A stretch of DNA of 64,000 nt from Elusimicrobium minutum Pei191 (lineage in GTDB: Bacteria > Elusimicrobiota > Elusimicrobia > Elusimicrobiales > Elusimicrobiaceae), in assembly GCF_000020145.1 (NCBI RefSeq), contig NC_010644.1, positions 744,001 to 808,000 on the forward strand, written 5' to 3'. Positions 33,115 to 41,527 of the stretch are shown here, one piece after another. Every line of letters begins with the position of its first letter. Position 1 is the first letter of the stretch. The notes under the pieces are model-generated. The model did not search any database, was not told where the DNA came from, and was given only the letters and a program-made list of their open reading frames with translations. A program made the translations under genes and the position numbers.

Positions 33115-33142
33115 TAAAAAACAGACTTCTTTAAGAGGTCTG
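33115..33142. terminator. bidirectional terminator, pilin-like gene / dacB
   Basis: AACAGACTTCT pairs with AGAGGTCTGTT around TTAA, flanked by A and T runs. Confidence 0.9.
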
Positions 33143-34621
33143 TTTTTTTATATTTCCGGCAGCTTTTTTAGTTGCGGGCGGCGGCCGCCCGATATTTGAA
33201 AGAGAGGATAAAATATCCTCAAATATTTTATTTATTTCATTTGTTGTAACCGTATAGTTATTTACAATAAAAGAGAATGTTATCATTTTACCATTACAAT
33301 CTTTAATATAACCGCTGTAAGAGCGTACACCCGTTAAAAACCCTGTTTTCATATGAAGATCAAACGCCGGTGAATTGGAAAACGCGTTTTTAAGACGGTG
33401 TTTTTCTTCTCCCGCTGGAGTCAGAAGAGAGTTATAAAAAATCTCAAAATATGGTTTTTTTGTCATGTTTTCAAGAAACGTAATCACGGTTTTGGTGTTT
33501 ACAAAACTATTTCTTGACAGGCCACTGCCGTCGTATATTTTAAAATTATCCGTAAGATTGTTTTGCGCGCGTAAAAAGTTTTCAACTTCTATAATCCCCT
33601 GTTCCGTGCTTCCTATGCCTGTATTAAAAACGGCGATGTTTTTTAATAAAACCTCGGAATAAAGATTAAAACTTTTTTTATTTATAATATTAATTATTTC
33701 AAAAAGCGCGGGTGAATACGAGGAGGCAAGAAGCGTTTTGTCTGTGTAATTAAAGTTGCCATAGCTTACCCTTGCTCGGCCTGTGATTTTAATTCCTCTT
33801 TTTAAAAGTTCGTTTTTAAATTGCTGGGCTGTAAATAAAGGCGGATCAGGCAGCGATGCATAAACATAACTCGCTGTTGTTTTTATCGGTACTGTTCCTC
33901 TGGCAATAAGCTCAAATTGCCCGGGAGCGGCAAAAATATAAATCTCGTCGCTTGATGAAAACGGGTCTGTCACAACATAGCTTTTTACGCTTATTCTTTC
34001 AACCTGCGGAGACATGGAATCAAATTCAACTAAACTAAGTTTCTGCGGCTGGGGTTTAAAACGTAGCGTAAACATATTATCATTAAAATTAAGCGCTTCG
34101 GAAGTGGCGCCAAAATAGTTGCCCATATCTTCCCAAGCTGTTTTAGGAGGAAGATTATTGCCGGAAAAAAGAGAAACATCTGCAATTATATCTCCATCAA
34201 TTTTTTTAATCTCCTGGCTTTCTATGCGCGAAGCCCAAAAATCCAAAATTTCTTCCATAGAAGGGTTTGTTTTAATTCTGTTAGAGCCTAGCGACGGGTC
34301 CCCTCCGCCTTTTATGTAAACATTACCCTTTAAAGTACCAAAAATATTTTTTTTGCCGTCAAAATAAATTTCCGTCTTAAATTTATGTTCGGGCCCCATA
34401 TATTCAATCGCGGCGGCGGTAGTAAACAGTTTTATCAGACTGCCGGGGGTAAGGCGCAGTTCGGGGTTTATTGTCAAAATATCTTCACCGTCTACATATT
34501 TTGCGTAAAAAGAATATGAAGTATTTTTAAGCGCCTCGGATTGTAGAGGCACTTTTATTTCCGCTCCGTGCAAGGTTAAACTAAAACAAAGTATAATAAA
34601 TGTAAGGAAAGTTGTTCTCAT
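33131..34621 (-). CDS. dacB: D-alanyl-D-alanine carboxypeptidase/endopeptidase (PBP4 family, S13)
   Basis: The 496-residue periplasmic enzyme trims or cleaves peptidoglycan stem peptides. A signal peptide covers residues 1-19. All three penicillin-binding motifs are visible: TPGSLIKLF near 58 (SxxK), DGSGLSRNSF near 367 (SxN as SRN) and HMKTGFLTG near 424 (KTG). The domain insert between SxxK and SxN is typical of class C low-mass PBPs. A perfect TATAAT ends seven bases before ATG with no SD, suggesting a leaderless mRNA. It is divergent from mgsA. Confidence 0.94.
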   Translation of the reverse strand: MRTTFLTFIILCFSLTLHGAEIKVPLQSEALKNTSYSFYAKYVDGEDILTINPELRLTPGSLIKLFTTAAAIEYMGPEHKFKTEIYFDGKKNIFGTLKGNVYIKGGGDPSLGSNRIKTNPSMEEILDFWASRIESQEIKKIDGDIIADVSLFSGNNLPPKTAWEDMGNYFGATSEALNFNDNMFTLRFKPQPQKLSLVEFDSMSPQVERISVKSYVVTDPFSSSDEIYIFAAPGQFELIARGTVPIKTTASYVYASLPDPPLFTAQQFKNELLKRGIKITGRARVSYGNFNYTDKTLLASSYSPALFEIINIINKKSFNLYSEVLLKNIAVFNTGIGSTEQGIIEVENFLRAQNNLTDNFKIYDGSGLSRNSFVNTKTVITFLENMTKKPYFEIFYNSLLTPAGEEKHRLKNAFSNSPAFDLHMKTGFLTGVRSYSGYIKDCNGKMITFSFIVNNYTVTTNEINKIFEDILSSLSNIGRPPPATKKAAGNIKKQTS

Positions 34622-34628
34622 ATATTGT

Positions 34629-34634
34629 ATTATA
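34629..34634 (-). promoter_or_regulatory. -10 box of dacB, probable leaderless start
   Basis: TATAAT on the minus strand, 7 nt before ATG, leaves no room for a leader or SD. Confidence 0.5.
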
Positions 34635-34644
34635 GGAAAATTTT

Positions 34645-35100
34645 ATGACAATAAAAGCAAAAATGCCACTAAGTAAAACAATAGCTCTTGTGGCGCACGA
34701 TAATAAAAAGAAAGATATGCTTGAATGGGTTATGTATAACAAAGGAAGCCTTTCAAAACATAAGATTTGCGCTACCGGCACAACCGGCGGGCTTATAGAA
34801 GAAGCACTTAATATTAAAGTTAATTGTTTTAAAAGCGGTCCTTACGGGGGAGACCAGCAGATAGGCGCCGGTATAGCCAACGGGGAAATAGATATACTTA
34901 TATTTTTCTGGGATCCGTTAACCCAGCTCCCCCATGATCCGGACGTTAAGGCGCTGCTTCGAATAGCGGCGGTATGGAATATTCCCGTAGCGTGTGACAG
35001 GGCCAGCGCGGACTTTATAATTTCATCAGATTTAATTCACCGCGAATATGAAAGGGACGTTCCTAATCTCAGCGGGCATATGAACAGGTTAAAAAAATAA
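34645..35100 (+). CDS. mgsA: methylglyoxal synthase
   Basis: The 151-residue enzyme converts dihydroxyacetone phosphate to methylglyoxal, bypassing lower glycolysis when phosphate is low. It has the phosphate-binding GTTGGLIEEA near residue 45, SGPYGGDQQIGAGIANG near 66 with catalytic Asp, and FFWDPL, PHDPDVKALLR near 93. Length is standard. AGGA precedes ATG. It abuts the next gene by 1 nt. Confidence 0.96.
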   Translation: MTIKAKMPLSKTIALVAHDNKKKDMLEWVMYNKGSLSKHKICATGTTGGLIEEALNIKVNCFKSGPYGGDQQIGAGIANGEIDILIFFWDPLTQLPHDPDVKALLRIAAVWNIPVACDRASADFIISSDLIHREYERDVPNLSGHMNRLKK

Positions 35101-35101
35101 T

Positions 35102-35605
35102 ATGCAACCGATAAATATAGCTTTAAATAAAACAAAATTTTTAATAATTTTCGCAATAGCGCTTACGCTGTTTTGTTCTTCTTTACTTCTTTTAAAACAG
35201 GCTGCCATATACCCGACAACCTTTCTTAAAATGGGGGGGATTTTGGGAGTTTTATTCTTTGGCATAATAGTTGTTGTTATGCTTTTTAAAATTTTAAGTT
35301 CCGCGCCGGGACTTACAATATCCAAAGACGGGCTGCTTTATAATACAAGTATATTCCCTATGTTTATTTATTGGAGTTACTTTGAAAAGGTTTCTGTCAT
35401 AAATGAAAAAGGAAAAAATATTATGCTTATTTTTCCCACGGACAGTAAGGATTATCTCAGAAAGGTAGACCTTGTTCAAAAATTTAATTCTTTACGCAAT
35501 AACAAAGTTTATAAAACGCCGATAGTTGTGCACCAGGATTCAATAAAATATGATATTTTTTTAGCCGCAAAATATATTGAAGAGCAAATAAAAAAGCATA
35601 AATAA
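35102..35605 (+). CDS. membrane protein with PH-like domain (STM3941-like)
   Basis: The 167-residue product has two membrane helices (about residues 12-34 and 44-66), then a beta-rich soluble domain starting PGLTISKDGLLYNTSIFP and a W-containing strand, as in small bacterial PH-domain proteins of the STM3941 type. Function unknown. It follows mgsA directly and is convergent with uppS, with only 2 nt between the stops. Confidence 0.7.
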   Translation: MQPINIALNKTKFLIIFAIALTLFCSSLLLLKQAAIYPTTFLKMGGILGVLFFGIIVVVMLFKILSSAPGLTISKDGLLYNTSIFPMFIYWSYFEKVSVINEKGKNIMLIFPTDSKDYLRKVDLVQKFNSLRNNKVYKTPIVVHQDSIKYDIFLAAKYIEEQIKKHK

Positions 35606-35607
35606 AA

Positions 35608-36294
35608 TTAAATTCCGCCGTATCTTCTTATTCTTGCTTGAAATTCAGTAACGGCTTTTTCAAGTTCTGCCCCGTCAAAATCGGGCCAAAGCACAGGGGT
35701 GAAATAAAACTCGCTGTAAGCCGACTGCCAAAGCAGAAAATTAGAAATTCTTTTCTCACCTGATGTTCTTATAATAAGGTCCGGGTCCGGTATGCCGGGC
35801 TGGTACATACAGGCTGAAATATCTTGTTCCGTTATTTCTTTTTTACCCTGTGAAACAAGTTTTTTAATGGCGTCAGTTATTTCCTGGCGCGCGCCGTAAT
35901 TAAGCGCCAAATTTACCGTAATTGCGGTATTGTTTTTTGTACTTTCAACTACATTATCTATATCTTTTAGAATGTTTTCGGGCAATTTTTCACGCCTGCC
36001 GCTTATGATAAGTCTTGTATTATTTTTTTTAGAATCTTTATTATACCGGGCAAGCGTTTTGGATAAAAGTTTCATTAAAGAGTCTATTTCTCTTTGCGGG
36101 CGGGACCAGTTTTCCGTGGAAAAAGCGAAAAGCGTAATATATTTTACGCCTAGTTCTCTGGCTTTTTTAATAACCTTTTCGACAGTTTTGGCGCCTGCTT
36201 CATGCCCGTAATTACGGGGCATATTTTTGTTTTTGGCCCACCTGCCGTTGCCGTCCATGATAAAAGCTATGTGAAGAGGTATTTTTTTATCCAT
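35608..36294 (-). CDS. uppS: isoprenyl (undecaprenyl) diphosphate synthase
   Basis: The 228-residue cis-prenyltransferase makes the C55 lipid carrier for cell-wall synthesis. Motifs: IAFIMDGNGRWAK near residue 8 with catalytic Asp, GHEAGAKTV near 30, FAFSTENWSRPQ near 56, and DPDLIIRTSGEKRISNFL near 170 followed by W and E. It comes after frr on the same strand but beyond a terminator, so it needs its own promoter; no SD is seen. Its usual partner cdsA is 15 kb away. Confidence 0.96.
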   Translation of the reverse strand: MDKKIPLHIAFIMDGNGRWAKNKNMPRNYGHEAGAKTVEKVIKKARELGVKYITLFAFSTENWSRPQREIDSLMKLLSKTLARYNKDSKKNNTRLIISGRREKLPENILKDIDNVVESTKNNTAITVNLALNYGARQEITDAIKKLVSQGKKEITEQDISACMYQPGIPDPDLIIRTSGEKRISNFLLWQSAYSEFYFTPVLWPDFDGAELEKAVTEFQARIRRYGGI

Positions 36295-36346
36295 AATAAA
36301 TTTTATCTTATTATTACTTAAATTAAAAACAAAAGAGTTAGGGAAA

Positions 36347-36382
36347 TAAAAAGCCCCTCTTAATTTTAAGAGGGGCTTTTTG
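36347..36382 (-). terminator. terminator after frr
   Basis: AAAAAGCCCCTCTTA pairs with TAAGAGGGGCTTTTT; A/T runs on both sides. Confidence 0.93.
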
Positions 36383-36393
36383 TTTTTGTTAAA

Positions 36394-36957
36394 TTATATT
36401 GTCATTATTTCTTTTTCTTTATCTGAGATGGTTTTATCTATTAAAGCTACAGTAGAGTCGGTTGCTTTTTGTATGTCGCCTTCATATCTTTTCAAATCAT
36501 CTTCGGTAATTTCACCCGCTTTTTGGGCTTTTTTAAGTTTTTCCAAAACGTCGCGGCGTTCGTTTCTTACGGCTACTTTAAAGTCTTCGCTCATTTTAGA
36601 AACGTTTTTAACTAACATTTTGCGTCTGTCTTCCGTCATGTTAGGTAAAACTATGCGTATGATTTTGCCGTCGTTAACAGGACTTGCGCCTAAATCGGCT
36701 TTTTGTAAAGTTTTATCAATTTCGTTTAAAGCGCTTATGTCCCAGGGGCTTATTTCCAAAGTCCTGGCGTCTGTTACGTTAATCATAGCCATTTGTTTAA
36801 GCGGCGTGGGCGTGCCGTAATAATCAACACGTATATTCTCAATAAGCTGGGTGCTGGCTCTGCCTGTTCTTATTGTGCCAAGATCCCTTTTAAGTCTTTC
36901 CACATGATCATTCATGCCTGTTTTTGATTTGCTGATTAGTTGTGATATGCCTTCCAT
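36394..36957 (-). CDS. frr: ribosome recycling factor
   Basis: The 187-residue protein releases mRNA and splits ribosomes with EF-G after termination. Signatures: LGTIRTGRAS near residue 27, YYGTPTPLKQMA near 47, PWDISAL near 72, VLPNMTEDRRK near 107, and a helical C-terminus. Length is normal. It follows pyrH after 9 nt on the same strand, the widespread pyrH-frr pair. Confidence 0.97.
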   Translation of the reverse strand: MEGISQLISKSKTGMNDHVERLKRDLGTIRTGRASTQLIENIRVDYYGTPTPLKQMAMINVTDARTLEISPWDISALNEIDKTLQKADLGASPVNDGKIIRIVLPNMTEDRRKMLVKNVSKMSEDFKVAVRNERRDVLEKLKKAQKAGEITEDDLKRYEGDIQKATDSTVALIDKTISDKEKEIMTI

Positions 36958-36966
36958 AAATACCTC

Positions 36967-37680
36967 TTAATAAATAATTGTTCCTATTTTTTTGCCGTCT
37001 ACAGCGGCTTTAATATTGCCTTTTTTGTGTAAATTAAAAACTTGAATGGGCAAATTGTTTTCCATACAAAGCGCTAATGCCGCCGTGTCCATAAATTGCA
37101 GACCTTTGCTTATCGCTTCCCCGTAAGTAATGCGGCTTATAAGTTTGGCTTTGGGGTTTTTGCGCGGGTCTGAATCGTAAACCCCGTCAACCTGAGTGGC
37201 TTTTAAAAGAATATCCGCGCCTATTTCGCTGGCTCTTAGAGCGGCGGCGGAATCTGTTGTAAAGAAAGGGTTGCCTGTGCCGCCTGCGAAAATAATAACG
37301 CGTCCTTTTTCAAGGTGTCGTACAGCCTTGCGTCTTATAAACGCCTCGGCAAGTTCATAAATGTTAATTGATGTTAAAACTCTTGTAGGTATATTAATAT
37401 CTTCTAAAGCTGATTGCAAAGCTAAAGCGTTTATAACCGTGGCTAACATGCCCATATTGTCAGAGTTAACTCTGTCTATAATACCGCCGCCGTCTCTTAC
37501 GCCTCGCCAAATATTGCCGCCGCCTATTACAACGGCGAGTTGGCAGTCTTTAGAGGCGGAGGCTATTTCTTTAGCTATATCTTTAAGAGCAAAGGGGGTG
37601 ATGCCTCTTTTTCCTTCTTCTACAAGCGCCTCACCTGAAAGTTTAAGTAAAATTCTTTTTTGCTGGGATTTTTTCTTCAT
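36967..37680 (-). CDS. pyrH: UMP kinase
   Basis: The 237-residue kinase makes UDP from UMP. It starts at ATG 37680, preceded by AAGAGGAG; a longer TTG-started frame from 37713 is unlikely because the SD lies inside it. Motifs: ILLKLSGEALV near residue 9, AVVIGGGNIWRG near 50, FAGGTGNPFFTTDSAAALRA near 130 and ATQVDGVYDSDP near 158. It pairs with frr. Confidence 0.96.
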   Translation of the reverse strand: MKKKSQQKRILLKLSGEALVEEGKRGITPFALKDIAKEIASASKDCQLAVVIGGGNIWRGVRDGGGIIDRVNSDNMGMLATVINALALQSALEDINIPTRVLTSINIYELAEAFIRRKAVRHLEKGRVIIFAGGTGNPFFTTDSAAALRASEIGADILLKATQVDGVYDSDPRKNPKAKLISRITYGEAISKGLQFMDTAALALCMENNLPIQVFNLHKKGNIKAAVDGKKIGTIIY

Positions 37681-37717
37681 AAACTCCTCTTGAGATTTTT
37701 TATATGATATCAAAAAA

Positions 37718-37745
37718 TAACCCCCGCGTATAGTACGGGGGTTAT
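37718..37745 (-). terminator. terminator after the APC permease
   Basis: AACCCCCG pairs with CGGGGGTT around a 9-nt loop, right after the permease stop; it insulates pyrH. Confidence 0.9.
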
Positions 37746-37748
37746 AAA

Positions 37749-39191
37749 TTATTTTTTACTGCCTTTATAGCGGTAATGTAACCCGAAAGGTATTAAACTA
37801 AAGCCTATTGTGCCGAAAACAACTAAAGCTACGTAAATCTTCGGGCTGCTTACGGGAATATCCGAAGGAGGGAAGAAGGATACGCCCAAAGCAAATAATA
37901 CAGCCGCCAACCCTACTAAAGCTATTAAAATACCGCCCGCTTTACCGCCGGGCATAGAATAGGGCCTTGGCATATCCGGCTTTTTGATTTTAAGATATAT
38001 AGCTGCGATATACATCAATATATAAACAAACAAATAAAGCCCCGCCGTTACCGTTGTTATAAGAAAGAACGCCAGGTCAACGGAGTCCATAAAAATATAA
38101 ACCGACATTAAAAGCGAAACTATTACCCCTTGCGTTAAAAGAATGTTTTTTTCAATACCGTTCTCATTTGTTTTGGCGAAAACTTTAGGCAGCATGCCGT
38201 CCTGGGCGGCTTTTAACATACCTCTGCTTGGGCCCGCCGTCCAAGATATAATACCCGCGAAAGAGCCGAAAGCCACAAGCAAAGCCATAATATTAAGAAT
38301 CCATGAAGGCAGGTTAAAATTAGTGAAAATTATTTTAAACGCGTCCATAAGGCCGGCGGTTAAACCTATTTGTTTTTGCGGTATAACTGTTGCTATTGAA
38401 AGCGAGCCTAAAGAAAAAATAACAATACATAAAATAGAGGCAATTAATATAGCTATAGGAAACTGCGTTTTTGGTTTTTGCATTTTTGTTATGTTAATAG
38501 CGTGCACTTCCACACCGGCGAATAAAAGAACAAGGCCCGCTAAAAAGGCTATATCTCCCATACCTGTAACTTTAGGCAAAAATCTGGGTACAATCTGTCC
38601 AGCGTCATTTACGTAAGCTATAGCGTGGTGGACTTCAGAAGGATTAAGAAAGTGTATCGGGTGTCCTTTGGCTATCCAAACAATTGCTATTACAACTAAA
38701 ACAATGCCGGGCAAGCAAGTGCCAAGCAAAAAACCCTGGTCAACGACTTTGGCTATTATAGCGTTGCCTTTAAAAGTTATTAATGTGGCTGTCCAATAAA
38801 GCAAAATGCCGGCTATCCCTATATAAAAACCGTTTTGGGCAAATTCGGGTTTTCCAAATGCGTAAGAAAGCGTAACACACACAAAACCTAAAATAACCGG
38901 GTACCATGTAACGTTTTGCGCCCATAAAAGCCAAATTTCCAAAAAACCCCATTTTTCACCAAAGGCCTCTTTAACCCAGGCATAAATGCCGCCTTCTTTA
39001 TCACTTAAGGCGCTGCCAAGCTCGGCCGATATTAAAGCCGTAGGTATTAAAAATAATATTGAAGCAAAAGCTATAAAAAAGAATATGGTAAGTCCTTCCA
39101 TAGCCATCATAGGCAGCCCGCGAAGGCTGATAACCGCGGCCCCTGTTAATAGGGTCATTTGCAGAGTGGTTAAAATTGTTTTGTTATTCAT
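37749..39191 (-). CDS. APC-superfamily amino acid permease (glutamate/GABA antiporter-like)
   Basis: The 480-residue protein has about twelve membrane helices. The start LLTGAAVISLRGLPMMAMEG, the loop SDKEGGIYAWVKEAFG near 63 and SWTAGPSRGMLKAAQDGMLP near 324 match the GadC/AGT branch of amino acid antiporters. Substrate is not determinable. No decarboxylase gene, the usual GadC partner, is adjacent. Confidence 0.88.
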   Translation of the reverse strand: MNNKTILTTLQMTLLTGAAVISLRGLPMMAMEGLTIFFFIAFASILFLIPTALISAELGSALSDKEGGIYAWVKEAFGEKWGFLEIWLLWAQNVTWYPVILGFVCVTLSYAFGKPEFAQNGFYIGIAGILLYWTATLITFKGNAIIAKVVDQGFLLGTCLPGIVLVVIAIVWIAKGHPIHFLNPSEVHHAIAYVNDAGQIVPRFLPKVTGMGDIAFLAGLVLLFAGVEVHAINITKMQKPKTQFPIAILIASILCIVIFSLGSLSIATVIPQKQIGLTAGLMDAFKIIFTNFNLPSWILNIMALLVAFGSFAGIISWTAGPSRGMLKAAQDGMLPKVFAKTNENGIEKNILLTQGVIVSLLMSVYIFMDSVDLAFFLITTVTAGLYLFVYILMYIAAIYLKIKKPDMPRPYSMPGGKAGGILIALVGLAAVLFALGVSFFPPSDIPVSSPKIYVALVVFGTIGFSLIPFGLHYRYKGSKK

Positions 39192-39220
39192 TTAAAGTTG
39201 CAGCCTCTTTATCTCAAAAT

Positions 39221-39244
39221 ACGGGCCGCGCTATGGCGGCCCGT
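39221..39244. terminator. GC-rich hairpin upstream of the permease
   Basis: ACGGGCCGC pairs with GCGGCCCGT around a 5-6 nt loop, followed by TTTAAT. On the minus strand the tail is not U-rich, so it may be a leader structure of the permease transcript rather than a terminator. Confidence 0.55.
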
Positions 39245-39288
39245 TTAATATGTTTAAATTTTACTAAATTTTTTATTTTTCCAATTAT

Positions 39289-39347
39289 AAAAAAAGTCCT
39301 ATTTAACCTAAATTTTGGGACAGGGGGCCGGGGGCACTGTCCCAAAA
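39289..39347. repeat. palindromic GC-rich element with A7-GTCCTAT lead
   Basis: AAAAAAAGTCCTAT is followed by AACCTA and a perfect 11-bp inverted pair, TTTTGGGACAG / CTGTCCCAAAA, enclosing a G-rich GGGGCCGGGGGCA loop. It ends 2 nt after the stop of the DUF1015 gene on the opposite strand. The A-run/GTCCTA lead resembles the upstream element at 26609-26660. Confidence 0.6.
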
Positions 39348-39349
39348 GA

Positions 39350-40582
39350 TTAATATTTATAAGTTAAAAGCCCGCTTCTTAATTTAGGCTCAAACCAGGT
39401 GCTTTTGGGGGGCATAACAAGGCCTGCGTCGGCCACTTTCATAAGTTCGTCCATAGAAGTTGGGAACATTGAAAACGCTGCCGAGTAGCCAAGCTCGTTA
39501 ACATATTTTTCAAGCTCTGCTGTGCCTCTTATGCCGCCTATAAAATCAATGCGTTTGCTTGTTCTTGGGTCGTCAATACCTAAAACGGGACCCAGCAAAT
39601 TATCCTGCAAAATGCTGACATCAAGGCATTTAATGGGGTCGGTTTCGTTAATAATATTTTCTTTAGCTTCAAGCGTGTACCACTGCCCTTTTAAATACAT
39701 ACCGAACTCGTGGCGATTTTGCGGTTTTTTAGTGTCAGTTTTGGTTACGGTAAAACATTTTTCAACTTCCGCCATAAACTGGTCCCGGCTTAAACCGTTA
39801 AAATCTTTAACCGCGCGGTTATAATCCATAATATAAAGTTGTTCAGCGGGGAAAACTACCGCTAAAAAGAAGTTGTAGTTTTCAAGCCCTGTATGTTTAT
39901 GGTTTTCGACTCTTCTTAATTGGGCGGTATTATAAGCGCTGGCCGCCCTGTGGTGCCCGTCCGCTATATAGAGATTGGGAAGTTTGAAAAACTTGCCTTC
40001 TATATCAATAATATCTTTATCATCGCTTATTTTCCAAACGGTATGGCCTATGCCGTCATCAGCCGTAAAGTTATAAATAGGCGTTGTTTTGGCAATCCTT
40101 TCAATTACTTCGTTTAACTCTTTACTGTCTTTATAAGCAAGGAAAACGGGGCCCGTGGTAGCGCCCATGGTGTTGATATGGCGGGTGCGGTCAGCCTCTT
40201 TATCTTTGCGGGTAAATTCATGGCGTTTAATGCGGCCCGCCCCGTACTCAGCCGTGCTTGCCGCCACTACAAAGCCATACTGCTTTCTGCCGTCCATGGT
40301 TTGGGCGTATAAATAAAAGCAGGGTTTATCTTCTTGTATTAAAATGCCTTCGGAAATAAATTTTTCCAAATTTTCTTTACCTTTGGCGTAGACGCTTGGG
40401 TCATAAAGGTCCACATTCTCAGGTAAATCAATTTCAGGTTTTTCAACATGAAGAAATGAAAGCGGGTTGCCTTTGGCAATCTGTCTTGCTTCCTCGGAAT
40501 TTATTACGTCGTAAGGGAAAGATGCTATAAGCTTTTCATCCTTATTAGGCCTTATCGCTTTAAAAGGTTTTACTGTAATCAT
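39350..40582 (-). CDS. DUF1015 family protein
   Basis: The 410-residue protein matches DUF1015: VKPFKAIRPNK at the start, SFPYDVINSEEARQIA near residue 24, SFLHVEKPEIDLPE near 42, RHEFTRKDKEADR near 139 and IADGHHRAASAYN near 210. Its role is not established. It overlaps serA by 4 nt in a serC-serA-DUF1015 operon, a neighbourhood known from other anaerobes, so a link to serine or hydroxypyruvate metabolism is likely but inferred. Confidence 0.88.
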   Translation of the reverse strand: MITVKPFKAIRPNKDEKLIASFPYDVINSEEARQIAKGNPLSFLHVEKPEIDLPENVDLYDPSVYAKGKENLEKFISEGILIQEDKPCFYLYAQTMDGRKQYGFVVAASTAEYGAGRIKRHEFTRKDKEADRTRHINTMGATTGPVFLAYKDSKELNEVIERIAKTTPIYNFTADDGIGHTVWKISDDKDIIDIEGKFFKLPNLYIADGHHRAASAYNTAQLRRVENHKHTGLENYNFFLAVVFPAEQLYIMDYNRAVKDFNGLSRDQFMAEVEKCFTVTKTDTKKPQNRHEFGMYLKGQWYTLEAKENIINETDPIKCLDVSILQDNLLGPVLGIDDPRTSKRIDFIGGIRGTAELEKYVNELGYSAAFSMFPTSMDELMKVADAGLVMPPKSTWFEPKLRSGLLTYKY

Positions 40583-41526
40583 TTGTTCACCTGGTGTAAA
40601 AAAGTTCCTTTATCGGCAAGTTCCTGCACAATTTGAACCGCTACTTCGGCCACAGCATCCTGCGCCTGCTCGGTTGAAGCGCCTATGTGGTGAGTGCCGT
40701 AAATATTAACGGCGGAAGTTACAGGGTCAACAAACTCTTTAGCGTCGGCCTTAGGTTCTTTTTCATAAACGTCTAAAGCGGCCCTTATGCCTTTTTCGGC
40801 GCAGGCTTTTATTAAAGCGTCTTCTTTAACAAGACCTCCGCGCGAAGTGTTTATAAAATAAGCGCCGGGTTTCATGGCTTCAAAAAACTTTTCATCGTAA
40901 AAATGTTTTGTTCCCGCTGTATTGGGCACATGTATTGTAATAATATCGGCTTTTTTAGCAAGGTCATACACATCGCTTACCATTTGAGCTAAGGGAGACT
41001 CTTTTACAAAAGGGTCAAAAGCTATAATTTTTAAACCAAAAGCCTGCGCGCGTTTTGCCACCTCACGCCCGATATGACCAAGGCCTATAATGCCCAACGT
41101 TCTGCCGTATAAACCTTTGGCTTTGCTGTATTCGGTTTTATTCCATTTGCCCGCTTTTAAGTCAATAATATTGTCAGGTATTCTCCTGTCTAAAGAAAGA
41201 ATTAGACCCATGGCAAGCTCTGCCACCGCTATGGAGTTTGTGCCCGGGCAATTGCATACGGCAACGCCTTTTGTTTTAGCGTGGTTAATATCAATGGTGT
41301 CATAACCGGCGCCCGCGCGTATAACAAGCTTTAAAGAAGGCGCCGCATCAATGGCTGAGGCGTTAACCTTTGTGCTTCTTACAATAATTATTTCAGCCTG
41401 CTCTGTTTTTTGGGCTTCGGGTAAAGTATTTTCATCCAAAGCGGGGTTTAGAATAATCTCATGCCCTTTTTCTTTTAGAACTTCAACCCAATGTTTGGGG
41501 AATTTATCAGCTATTAAAATTTTCAT
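40579..41526 (-). CDS. serA: D-3-phosphoglycerate dehydrogenase-type 2-hydroxyacid dehydrogenase
   Basis: The 315-residue NAD-dependent dehydrogenase probably oxidises 3-phosphoglycerate, the first serine step. It has GIIGLGHIGREVAKR near residue 145, NTSRGGLVKEDAL near 230 and the catalytic His in YGTHHIGASTEQAQ near 288. It lacks the C-terminal ACT domain, so classical serine feedback is not expected. It lies 1 nt after serC, which supports the serine role over other 2-hydroxyacids. Confidence 0.9.
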   Translation of the reverse strand: MKILIADKFPKHWVEVLKEKGHEIILNPALDENTLPEAQKTEQAEIIIVRSTKVNASAIDAAPSLKLVIRAGAGYDTIDINHAKTKGVAVCNCPGTNSIAVAELAMGLILSLDRRIPDNIIDLKAGKWNKTEYSKAKGLYGRTLGIIGLGHIGREVAKRAQAFGLKIIAFDPFVKESPLAQMVSDVYDLAKKADIITIHVPNTAGTKHFYDEKFFEAMKPGAYFINTSRGGLVKEDALIKACAEKGIRAALDVYEKEPKADAKEFVDPVTSAVNIYGTHHIGASTEQAQDAVAEVAVQIVQELADKGTFLHQVNK

Positions 41527-41527
41527 A

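Noticed and set aside
37681-37713. TTG start extending PyrH by eleven residues
   Set aside because: The SD AAGAGGAG lies inside this extension and directs ATG 37680.
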